Origin: WTFY01 sp965205275
GTDB lineage: Bacteria > Pseudomonadota > Gammaproteobacteria > UBA4575
Assembly (NCBI GenBank): GCA_965205275.1
Contig: OZ242168.1
Span: 1,054,001 to 1,118,000, forward strand
Length of the DNA stretch: 64,000 nt
Reading direction: 5' to 3'
Shown: in pieces, positions 1-6,821 of the stretch
How positions within the stretch are numbered: position 1 is the stretch's first letter
Layout: each line of letters opens with the position of its first letter
The notes under the pieces: model-generated
What the model saw: only the letters and a program-made list of their open reading frames with translations
What the model was told of the DNA's origin: nothing
Databases searched by the model: none
Position numbers and translations under genes: made by a program

Positions 1-706
1 CATACCTGGCATTGGCAATCTGTACACTTAACTGATCTTCTTCCATGAATGACACACCTTCATACTCTCCGCTGACTGAACTGCACTTGCTGATTTCCAC
101 TGTGATTTTGTACGCATTATAATCAGGATCGATCAGACCCATCTGTCCCCGATATTCACAATTATCAGAATCATGACCTTTGATCACACCCTCAGATTCA
201 ATGCCGAATTCTGTAGTCAGATTATCCCTGTCCGTGTACGACCAGACTCCCGCAATCATTTCCAAAGATGACGGAGTATCATAAGCAGCGTCATACACAA
301 GATTCAATGCCCCCGTATCACCTCCTTTCATTGTGACAAAATGCGAGGTAATTACATTTTGTTCTTTTGCTTTCCCGGTAAGCGTTGCCAAATCAAACGG
401 GCCGCCATCCAATACAAATAGTGCATACCTGGAAGTATAATTCTCGCCATCCAGTTCCGCGGTACCTACACACATGGTTTTTGCACGTTGACTGTACGCG
501 TATGCCTTGCCACCAATATGTACTGCAGTAAAGTCGTACGGGCCTCTGCCCCCTATATCAAACTCACCCACCCAGATCCCGTCTAACGGCGCGCGCGGTG
601 ATAATGCCGAAACCCGTTTATTACCGTCGACATGTGTAGCGGTGCACCCACTGAGCAGCCAAAAACACATTGCCAAACAAAGTGAGAAAATTATTTTGTG
701 CTGCAT
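1..706 (-). CDS. Lipoprotein of unknown function, 3' end beyond window
   Basis: An uninterrupted minus-strand frame of 235 codons runs from an ATG at 706 off the left edge, so the C-terminus is missing. The first 21 residues form a lipoprotein signal peptide: a basic start (MQHK), a hydrophobic core and a lipobox L-S-G-C with Cys21 as the lipidation site. An AAGGT-like ribosome site precedes the start. The mature part is Trp/Gly/Tyr-rich with several cysteines and reads like a beta-rich secreted domain; I do not recognise the family. It lies outside the tRNA-bounded island, on its left flank. The reading frame and signal peptide are seen directly; outer-membrane or periplasmic anchoring is inferred. 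Confidence 0.75.
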   Translation of the reverse strand, partial: MQHKIIFSLCLAMCFWLLSGCTATHVDGNKRVSALSPRAPLDGIWVGEFDIGGRGPYDFTAVHIGGKAYAYSQRAKTMCVGTAELDGENYTSRYALFVLDGGPFDLATLTGKAKEQNVITSHFVTMKGGDTGALNLVYDAAYDTPSSLEMIAGVWSYTDRDNLTTEFGIESEGVIKGHDSDNCEYRGQMGLIDPDYNAYKITVEISKCSSVSGEYEGVSFMEEDQLSVQIANARY

Positions 707-790
707 CAAAGTGAAATGACCTTTTTTGAAGTATGAGACCTGCATTGCAGTTCCCAACACATGGATTACGGATTTTCCTGACATATAGGC

Positions 791-831
791 TACCCATGTC
801 CCCGGAATAAACGGTTACCTATGTGCCCGGT
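791..831. repeat. Two 16-bp imperfect direct repeats, 25 bp apart
   Basis: Copies at 791-806 and 816-831 share the pattern TACC(C/T)ATGT(C/G)CCCGG followed by A or T. Spaced repeats of this kind occur near the ends of IS21-like elements, but no transposase is present here, so that origin is a guess. The block sits between the lipoprotein gene and the left attachment repeat. Confidence 0.4.
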
Positions 832-846
832 ATGGACCTCTTGCAA

Positions 847-899
847 ATTGGAGCTGGCGATAGGATTTGAACCTACGACCTGCTGATTACAAATTAGCT
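847..899 (-). repeat. Left attachment repeat (partial tRNA-Thr 3' end)
   Basis: This 53-bp segment matches the 3' half of the intact tRNA-Thr gene at 10008-10060 with one mismatch (t895 against c10056). The match covers the CCA end, acceptor strand, T arm, variable loop and anticodon-stem region, then stops. Such a partial copy is the classic footprint of site-specific integration into a tRNA gene. The integrase gene starts about 160 bp to the right. The repeat marks the left boundary of the island. Confidence 0.9.
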
Positions 900-1057
900 T
901 TCCTTATATTTCCAGCCACTCAATCTGCTTGAGTCTGTATGAGTAGTTTCTTTATTATTCAAGTATATATACTATAATATCGGTTAGTTTGCTTGAATCG
1001 GGTTGATGCTGTATTCTGTCTAATTGGTGACTCAATGGTGACTTTAAAGGCTAAATT

Positions 1058-2245
1058 TTGATTACAGAGCGAATTATACGCGATGCGAAGCCAGGAGAAA
1101 AACCTCAAATTATGTGGGATAGCACGGTTAGGGGGCTTGGCATCAAGGTTTTCCCAAGCGGACAAAAATCATTTGTCATTTCGTATCGAGTAGCGGGCAG
1201 AAAGCGTCTCGCAACACTAGCACGATGTTCTGAGATCTCGTTGCGTGAGGCCCGAGAACGTGCAGGTAAAGAGTTGGCCGCTACCCGTTCTGGAGAGACC
1301 GACCTTCTGGAACGAAGACGCCAGATACAAGAGGCTCCGAGCGTTGCCGAGGGACTTGCCCGGTTTTTTAACGAATTCGTACCGGAACGCGTCGCGATTG
1401 GACGCATGAGTGCGCGCACCGCTCAAGAGTACGGCAAGCAGGTTCGATGCTATGTTGGCCCTGCCCTGAGCAAATTTTTGGTTGCGGATGTCAGTCGACG
1501 CGATGTCGAGCGCATGGTTAAACCCATGCCAGGCCCGACACGCAACCGTGTACTGGCTTTCACCTCACGCTTGTTTTCGCTCTTTGAAACCTGGGAGTGG
1601 CGAGCACAGAACACCAATCCGGTGAGAGGCATTGAGCGCGCGAGAGAGCAAGCCCGAGACCGAATTCTTTCACCATCTGAACTGACGGCACTTGCCAAGG
1701 CCTTGAAAGATGCAGAGACTGCCTGCCCTGCTCCAGTCGCAGCAATCCGCATCGCCGCATTAACCGGCCTTCGCATTGGTGAAGTGCTGGCCATGCGCTG
1801 GGAGCATATCGACTTCGAAGCCAGACGTTTGTTACTGCCAGAAACTAAGACAGGACGAAGGTCCCATGATTTGGCGTCGGCGGCACTTGCTATTCTCGTA
1901 AAGCTTCCCCGCATCAATGAATGGGTATTCACTACTGGACGCGATGCGCCGGTTATGTATCGCACGGTACGCTTGCACTTTTCCCGGATCGCAACAAAGG
2001 CCGGACTCAAGGATGTTCGCCTCCATGATCTTCGCCGCACGGTGATGACGCAAGCGGCGGCAGCAGGGATCGGCACACACGTCTTGCGCGACTTGCTTGG
2101 ACATCGAACAACAGCCATGGCTGACAGATATATCAGGTCAGTTGGCAACCCAGTGCGTGATGCACGGGAGCGAGTCGGGGCTGCAATGGCAGCGATGATG
2201 GAAGGCAAGGCTGGCGATGTTGTGGAGTTGAACCGTCATGGATGA
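1058..2245 (+). CDS. Tyrosine-type site-specific integrase
   Basis: A 395-residue P4/DUF4102-type integrase that would catalyse recombination between the element and the tRNA-Thr attachment site. The N-terminal arm-binding region contains the usual pattern around 'IRDAKPGEKP' and 'GLGIKVFPSG'. The catalytic set is complete: Arg239 (GLRIGE), Lys264 (ETKTGR), His323 and Arg326 (HDLR), His349 (GHR) and Tyr358. An in-frame TAA at 1052-1054 forces a start after that point, and the TTG at 1058 behind AAAGG fits the family N-terminus. The stop overlaps the next ORF by 8 bases. It looks intact and potentially active. Confidence 0.93.
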   Translation: MITERIIRDAKPGEKPQIMWDSTVRGLGIKVFPSGQKSFVISYRVAGRKRLATLARCSEISLREARERAGKELAATRSGETDLLERRRQIQEAPSVAEGLARFFNEFVPERVAIGRMSARTAQEYGKQVRCYVGPALSKFLVADVSRRDVERMVKPMPGPTRNRVLAFTSRLFSLFETWEWRAQNTNPVRGIERAREQARDRILSPSELTALAKALKDAETACPAPVAAIRIAALTGLRIGEVLAMRWEHIDFEARRLLLPETKTGRRSHDLASAALAILVKLPRINEWVFTTGRDAPVMYRTVRLHFSRIATKAGLKDVRLHDLRRTVMTQAAAAGIGTHVLRDLLGHRTTAMADRYIRSVGNPVRDARERVGAAMAAMMEGKAGDVVELNRHG

Positions 2246-2795
2246 GGATCAATCAGACCAATTAGACAAATTTGTACAGTTCGCCCGCACGTACCTTTCC
2301 AACCCTGGCCGGTTTGTGGACATATCGGCGGCAGAAGGTCGAGCACGCGCGTATCTGATGGTGCATCAACACCGTGATGGTGGAGAAGACTTCCTTATCA
2401 GGCTGATCGAAGAATCCCACCACGGCAAGTCAGCATGGGATGGGCTCAGCATGATTGCACAAGAACTGATTCGCAAAGGCGACCCACTGCCTCTCAAATT
2501 GGCTGCATGGACGGCTGACGTACTTGCGGACCAGTCGACAAAGCGCGGGCATAAGAAGCGCCCACGTCCAGGAAAGGGAAGTCATGCCACTGCGGGCCGT
2601 GACTGGAATATCTACTTTCTGATTGACCTTTTGCACAAGAATTGGAATATCACCCCAACACGGAATGAAGCCACCGATGATGTCATATCAGCCTGCGAGA
2701 TTGTGGCGAAGGCCACAGACATTCCTTATGGAACGGTTGCACGAATCTGGTCTACTTGTTCAAACTACGGTTCTCACCAAATGCACAAAACGTGA
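2238..2795 (+). CDS. Hypothetical protein coupled to the integrase
   Basis: A 185-residue protein with no domain I recognise. Its ATG lies inside the last codons of the integrase gene, so translation is probably coupled. It is charged in the N-terminal half, with a Lys/Arg/His-rich stretch near residues 100-115 followed by a Trp-containing segment and a more hydrophobic C-terminal helix region. There is no signal peptide or membrane segment, so it is likely cytoplasmic. Position suggests an accessory protein of the element, perhaps DNA-binding because of the basic patch; that function is inference only. Confidence 0.6.
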   Translation: MDEDQSDQLDKFVQFARTYLSNPGRFVDISAAEGRARAYLMVHQHRDGGEDFLIRLIEESHHGKSAWDGLSMIAQELIRKGDPLPLKLAAWTADVLADQSTKRGHKKRPRPGKGSHATAGRDWNIYFLIDLLHKNWNITPTRNEATDDVISACEIVAKATDIPYGTVARIWSTCSNYGSHQMHKT

Positions 2796-2854
2796 ATATG
2801 CGCATGCTTTGAATCCGGTTTAGTGTGTCTCCCATCACTTGATGGAGATTTACC

Positions 2855-3052
2855 GTGCATTTTGAACATAATCGCTTTTATAGGACCGACGACCCTGCCC
2901 TATCAATACTCGCTTCAGCGGGAACACTTGCTCAATGGCGACATTTTGGACGCGGCCCTGCATACATTCGCTTCGGAAACCGCGTGCTTTATCGTGGTAG
3001 CGATCTCAACGCTTGGCTTGATGCTCACATAATCAAACCCAAAGCTGCGTAG
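2855..3052 (+). CDS. AlpA/excisionase-like helix-turn-helix protein
   Basis: A 65-residue protein with the HTH_17/AlpA pattern: a helix-turn-helix beginning 'YRTDDPAL', then 'TLAQWRHFGRGP', the beta wing 'YIRFGNRVLYR' and the final 'SDLNAWLDAH'. Such proteins act as excisionases or activators of integrase in integrated elements. Translation probably starts at GTG 2855, with GGAG seven bases upstream. It follows the integrase unit in the same orientation and immediately precedes the DUF3102-like gene, giving a compact element-control module. Confidence 0.75.
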   Translation: MHFEHNRFYRTDDPALSILASAGTLAQWRHFGRGPAYIRFGNRVLYRGSDLNAWLDAHIIKPKAA

Positions 3053-3057
3053 ACAAA

Positions 3058-3648
3058 ATGAAACTGGTAGCAAAAACGACACGCGTGTCGGATTTGACCC
3101 CGGACCTTAAGCAACTGGCAAATGGCATCAAGTCAAAAATTATTCGAGCCTATTACGAGTTGGGTGCGGACTTGGTGAAAGCAAAAGCACTTTGCGGACA
3201 TGGCCAGTGGTTGTTGTTTTTGGACCTGGCCGAGATTCATCAAAAGCAGGCCCAGCGTGCCATGCAATATTTCCAAACCGTTAAGCGTGTGAACGGGGGC
3301 CAGCCCAAGCAGCTGCCGAGCATGCGCCGGGTGTTATCGGGCGAGTACGAGGAACAAGTCCTGGATCTGGAAATTAACCGGCTGCAGGGTGAAATCAACT
3401 GGCAGGAGGAGTGCAAAGAACAGCTACAGCGTCCGGATCAGGAAAATGCAATTGCCGAGACCAAAGAACAGTTGCGGGTGGAAAAGCTGGGCATTGTGCA
3501 GACACAGGAAAAGTACAAAACATGCCAAGCCGGCGTCAAAAGGCAGGAGGCGTTGATCCGCAAAAACCAGCGAACCATCGAAGCTAAAGAGCAAAAGTTG
3601 GAACGCCTGCTCCATGAAACTGACCGCCTGACTACAGGCAGCAATTAA
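3058..3648 (+). CDS. DUF3102-like protein with long coiled coil
   Basis: A 196-residue protein. Residues about 12-75 match the DUF3102 pattern found in phages and mobile elements: a helix rich in Lys/Glu followed by 'ELGADLVKAKALCGHGQW' and an aromatic/Leu segment. Residues about 105-190 are almost entirely Glu/Gln/Lys/Arg with heptad spacing, which predicts a long coiled coil. It starts six bases after the AlpA-like gene, so it is probably cotranscribed. The role of DUF3102 is not established; by analogy it could be DNA- or partner-binding. No enzymatic motif is visible. Confidence 0.6.
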   Translation: MKLVAKTTRVSDLTPDLKQLANGIKSKIIRAYYELGADLVKAKALCGHGQWLLFLDLAEIHQKQAQRAMQYFQTVKRVNGGQPKQLPSMRRVLSGEYEEQVLDLEINRLQGEINWQEECKEQLQRPDQENAIAETKEQLRVEKLGIVQTQEKYKTCQAGVKRQEALIRKNQRTIEAKEQKLERLLHETDRLTTGSN

Positions 3649-3964
3649 CTAAATTTTTCCGATGTGGCGGTTGGCCAGCCACACCGAAGGCCGTACGCAG
3701 GGGCAAGATGAGATGTAAATGAACTGCGAGTGACCATTGAGGCCGATGGTTGCGAAATTCCGGGCAATGCTGCGGTATGTAACCCACGCTTAGGCGCGCC
3801 GCTTGTATCCCGGTGCCCAGTATGAAGGGTCTGCGTGATTGCAGGCGCTCCGCGAGGAGACGGAGGCAGCCCGGATTTGCTTGTCGGGCTGTCCGCCCAA
3901 GGTTACAGGCGAAGGCAAACTGTCCTGCCCCCCTAAACTTGATCCAGTTTTAGGTGTAAAACTC
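3649..3964. other. Non-coding or decayed stretch, possible IS scar
   Basis: About 316 bases without a convincing gene. A short open stretch around 3718-3830 reads as a peptide without a start and may be a decayed gene. Near 3923-3958 the sequence 'ctgcccccctaaacttgatc' resembles the ends of some IS3-family elements, but no transposase or partner repeat is present. I assign no function. Confidence 0.3.
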
Positions 3965-4252
3965 TCATCGCATCTGGACAATGCCGTCATGAATCTGCTG
4001 GGCAACGGCATTGTTTCGGTTCCGCGTAGCCTTCCTGATCAAAAACCAGTCGATGATCGCCCATATAAAAAGCCCGCCTAAGGTAAACAACTTCCCCAAT
4101 CCCAAGCCGACATCTCCAATGTAAAATCGGTCGATGCCCCATCCCCTCAGGAACAGGCTGAGTATCAGGGCAGTTGTTGGATTCTTTCTTTGCCCTGCGT
4201 ACTGTGAATCAAATTGCAGGCGCTCTTCATTGGAGAGGTCTTTTTTCAACAA
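3965..4252 (-). CDS. TM2 domain membrane protein
   Basis: A 95-residue protein with a TM2 domain. After a charged N-terminus (residues 1-24) comes a first membrane helix (about 27-37), the conserved turn 'GIDRFYIGDVGLGLGKL' and a second helix 'GGLFIWAIIDWFLI' ending in basic residues. TM2 proteins are small two-helix inner-membrane proteins of uncertain function in bacteria. It lies in the island next to a secreted protein gene on the same strand, about 80 bases downstream of it, so the two may be cotranscribed. The domain call is firm; the role is unknown. Confidence 0.8.
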   Translation of the reverse strand: MLKKDLSNEERLQFDSQYAGQRKNPTTALILSLFLRGWGIDRFYIGDVGLGLGKLFTLGGLFIWAIIDWFLIRKATRNRNNAVAQQIHDGIVQMR

Positions 4253-4330
4253 AGCAAGGTTTTGAATCTCAAAATTTATCTGCTAATCCTCTTTCAAGAA
4301 ATCTTGTTGGCTGAATATAAGTCACATTTC

Positions 4331-4882
4331 TTACAATGCGGCATCGACGCAAAGTTTCTTGAATGCAGCATAGATGGCCATGCGTTCTTGCCGACTCTCC
4401 ATATTGTTGACAAGAGGCTCTATGGAAGACACCACTTTGGTGACATTTTCGGCTTGAAGCGTCTTCATCAAATCAACAATCTCTTCAAGAGTCATCCCGT
4501 GTTCTTCTGCCATATTGGAATTTCTGGCAATCTCAAGGTAACAGGCATCTAAGGTATACCGCATGATCTCATTCCGATAGCCTGCATCGGCTACTTGGAT
4601 TGACCAACCGGAAAACATTGAGGGTTCCCCGCTCCCAACGCATCCATCACCCATTTGTCCCAGCATGTTTCCAGTTTCAAGACATTTCCATGCCTGTTCA
4701 ACAAATGTTTTTGTTCCGTCCGATACCATTTCCACGTAAGGAACGGGACAGTTAAAATGCGCCGGGGGCGGATGGGCATTATTGGCACAGTGCTGGGGTA
4801 TATAACCCTCCTGAGCCAACGCTGCATGACATGTAAGTGTGAATAGTGCTGATGTCCAGAAAATTTTCCGAATGTATTGCAT
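4331..4882 (-). CDS. Secreted protein of unknown function
   Basis: A 183-residue protein beginning MQYIRKIFW with a cleavable signal peptide ending near 'AALAQ'. The start at 4882 is preferred to the in-frame one 18 codons upstream because GGGAGAGG lies just before it and the signal peptide begins there. The mature protein has six or more cysteines (in HCAN, NCP, KCLE, GCVG, DACY and KLCV contexts), which suggests periplasmic disulfides. I recognise no family. It is upstream of the TM2 gene on the same strand inside the island. Confidence 0.65.
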   Translation of the reverse strand: MQYIRKIFWTSALFTLTCHAALAQEGYIPQHCANNAHPPPAHFNCPVPYVEMVSDGTKTFVEQAWKCLETGNMLGQMGDGCVGSGEPSMFSGWSIQVADAGYRNEIMRYTLDACYLEIARNSNMAEEHGMTLEEIVDLMKTLQAENVTKVVSSIEPLVNNMESRQERMAIYAAFKKLCVDAAL

Positions 4883-5095
4883 ATCCTCTCCCGCATTGTT
4901 GCGTGTCGCCGGCACCAAGGTGCCGGGCCATTGCAAACGTCACTCGGTAAGAGAGATGTCCCTGCCTATTCACCAAGCTCAGGGAGCTACCCTTTGCTGA
5001 ATAAGGCTTTTGTATTAAGCAGGTAACCCGACTTCGCGGGATTACCGATTGACGTTTGCAAGAGTGATTATTTACTCAGACAGGAAGCAAGTCAA

Positions 5096-5162
5096 TTTTT
5101 GCTATGAATAGGTTGCAGGGTTGCCCTATGAGGCATCAAATTAGCCGTATACGGCCGATTGA
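5096..5162. repeat. 67-bp direct repeat, copy 1
   Basis: Identical to 5317-5383. Each copy contains the 12-bp palindrome GCCGTATACGGC (5144-5155 here). The two copies flank a 154-bp fragment of an IS481-like terminus. The repeat is much longer than a normal IS target duplication. Confidence 0.9.
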
Positions 5163-5316
5163 TGTCCATGCTCGGGTCTCCTGTTCCAGTGGCTGTGGTT
5201 GGTTCACTGGAGGATACCCGATCCGGTGCAGAGAGAGGCCACGCCTCCCTCTGCACCCCCTCATTCAGATCCCTTGCTCACGATCACTGAAAAGTGCCAT
5301 AATCTGAACCTTTACA
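5163..5316 (-). mobile_element. IS481-like terminal fragment (154 bp)
   Basis: Near-identical to the terminal, transposase-upstream end of the complete IS at 25292-25448, with about three bases lost and a few changes near the inverted repeat. It retains the IS tip (ending ...ctttaca), the untranslated region and the transposase start codon, but no transposase body. It cannot move on its own. The changes near the tip show it comes from a related copy rather than directly from the element at 24268-25448. Confidence 0.85.
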
Positions 5317-5383
5317 TTTTTGCTATGAATAGGTTGCAGGGTTGCCCTATGAGGCATCAAATTAGCCGTATACGGCCGATTGA
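5317..5383. repeat. 67-bp direct repeat, copy 2
   Basis: Second identical copy of the 5096-5162 repeat, directly after the IS tip. Its palindrome lies at 5365-5376. Downstream sequence then continues with unique island DNA. Confidence 0.9.
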
Positions 5384-5605
5384 AAACATAATGGAGAGCC
5401 ATATAGTTGGCACAAACTCCTCCACGAAAACCGCATATATCGCCTAACGCGAGCAGACAACCAGTAATACTGTACTTCCAGATTTGAGAGTCAATCGTGA
5501 ATGAATTGATATGCACTAAAGTGTTGCAACCCACATTCGATACTGCCTAATCCAGTTTATACACTGTATCTTATGGCTGATAGTCCTAAGGAGTGATGTT
5601 CACCA

Positions 5606-5782
5606 ATGGATCACCGTTGGAAATTCCCAGTGGTCGGAGACAAGGAAGTGACGTGTCTGGAGTGTGGCATCAGCTTTTCTCTTGAAACTTGGGATTACAT
5701 GCCCTTGGCCTGCCTTGCAGATACCCAATCTCTGGCTTTTCGAGACGCACTGATTGCTGCCTATAAAGCGGCCGATCCCTAG
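5606..5782 (+). CDS. Small CxxC protein (58 aa), hypothetical
   Basis: A 58-codon frame starting MDHRWKFP, preceded by AAGGAG at 5588-5593 (spacing about 12). It contains a single Cys-x-x-Cys pair (CLEC, residues about 17-20), then an acidic/aromatic segment and an Ala-rich C-terminus. The CxxC could bind half of a zinc site or act in redox chemistry, but there is no second pair. No family is recognised. It may be a small real gene or the start of a longer gene that has decayed, since a broken coding remnant follows. Confidence 0.4.
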   Translation: MDHRWKFPVVGDKEVTCLECGISFSLETWDYMPLACLADTQSLAFRDALIAAYKAADP

Positions 5783-5803
5783 TCGTAATAGATAATCCAA
5801 TCT

Positions 5804-5940
5804 GAGAGTGTCAAGCCCCTGGCTATGTTCCAGGGTTTGAGAAAGAGTTGGAACAACGGTTTCCAACACAGGAGGTCGGTTACCCAGTAATTGATGGGGC
5901 CATTTTGTGTTCTCAGTCAATATTTTGGTCAACAAATTAA
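5804..5940 (+). pseudogene. Degraded coding remnant A
   Basis: The sequence reads '..GYVPGFEKELEQRF..GYPVIDGAI' in one frame and is kin to remnant B at 8794-8961, which has 'KPPGYVPGVERELERF'. Relative to B, a C has been lost in the run after 'aagcccc', shifting the frame, and no start codon is available. The 'PVIDG' ending is reminiscent of Asp/Glu racemase-type C-termini, but that is only a guess. It lies upstream of the lemA-M48 pair. Confidence 0.4.
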
Positions 5941-6198
5941 AGATCTCGAATTCACTGAACCGCTTGCGCGTAATGCCCACTGATATAAACCTGTTAGGAG
6001 AGTGTTACACTCAAAAGCAGATCAAGTTTAGGGGGGTGGGACGCAATAACAGGGAAAGATCAGGGAATCCAGTTTTCCTCGTAAAAATTGATCTTTAAAC
6101 TATTTGACTACGAATTCACCATGCACAGGTTTTTTATAATATTTATGGGGATAGGTTAGACTCCGACCCCACTGGGGTTTTTAAATAAGGCGAGAAAT
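5941..6198 (+). promoter_or_regulatory. lemA leader with attenuator-like hairpin
   Basis: No gene is seen. A TATAAT box occurs at 6135-6140, though I find no well-spaced -35. Just before lemA, ACCCC (6166-6170) can pair with GGGGT (6174-6178), followed by a T run (6178-6182): a short intrinsic-terminator shape. TGGGG at 6146-6150 could instead pair with CCCCA at 6167-6171, an alternative fold. The lemA ribosome site AAGGCGAG follows. Regulation is inference. Confidence 0.35.
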
Positions 6199-6795
6199 AT
6201 GGATACCACATTAATAGTCATTCTGGTTGCTGTCGCGCTAATCATTTTTTATGTGATCGGGATATTTAATAAACTGGTTGCGCTAATGAATCGCTACAAA
6301 AATGCCTTTGCACAGATCGAGGTACAACTAAAAAGACGTTACGACCTGATTCCAAATCTTATCGAAACCGCCAAGGGCTACATCAAGCACGAGCGTGAAA
6401 CCCTGGAGGCAGTGGTTAAGGCGCGTAATGCGGCAGCAGATATGTTATCCAGCGCCGCGTCTGATCCGGCCAATGCCGGGGCAATGAAGGACCTGATGAG
6501 TGCCGAAGGCAAACTGGCTGGTGCCTTGATGAATTTTAATATGGTGATGGAGGCCTATCCGGATCTGAAGGCCAATCAGAACATGATGCAGTTAAGTGAA
6601 GAGCTTACCAGCACCGAAAACAAGGTTTCCTTCTCCCGCCAAGCCTTTAACGACCAGGTGATGGCCTATAACACTTATAAACAGAGTTTCCCGCCCGTGT
6701 TCTTCGCTCCTATGTTCAGGCATGCGCAGGATGCGACCTTGCTGGAATTTGAAGACAGCGAAGCCATCCAAGTCGCGCCAAAAGTATCGTTTTAA
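6199..6795 (+). CDS. lemA: LemA family membrane protein
   Basis: A 198-residue LemA protein. A single N-terminal membrane helix (residues about 4-24) is followed by the family core 'LMNRYKNAFAQIEVQLKRRYDLIPNL', the helical 'EAVVKARNAA' segment, and 'YPDLKANQNMMQLSEEL..TENKV' before 'RQAFNDQVMAYNTY'. LemA proteins have a long four-helix bundle anchored in the membrane; their job is poorly defined, but they often pair with membrane peptidases. AAGGCGAG precedes the ATG. The M48 peptidase follows after 26 bases, so the two are probably one operon. It lies inside the island rather than in core chromosome. Confidence 0.92.
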   Translation: MDTTLIVILVAVALIIFYVIGIFNKLVALMNRYKNAFAQIEVQLKRRYDLIPNLIETAKGYIKHERETLEAVVKARNAAADMLSSAASDPANAGAMKDLMSAEGKLAGALMNFNMVMEAYPDLKANQNMMQLSEELTSTENKVSFSRQAFNDQVMAYNTYKQSFPPVFFAPMFRHAQDATLLEFEDSEAIQVAPKVSF

Positions 6796-6821
6796 TTGCT
6801 GTTTATAACCTGACGTTTACA

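Noticed and set aside
3839..4081. An 80-codon plus-strand frame over the end of the TM2 gene.
   Set aside because: Its second half is antisense to the TM2 coding region and the first half has no motif.
5600..5980. A 126-codon minus-strand frame.
   Set aside because: It overlaps the CxxC frame and remnant A, has no recognisable motif, and its composition reads like a shadow of the plus strand.
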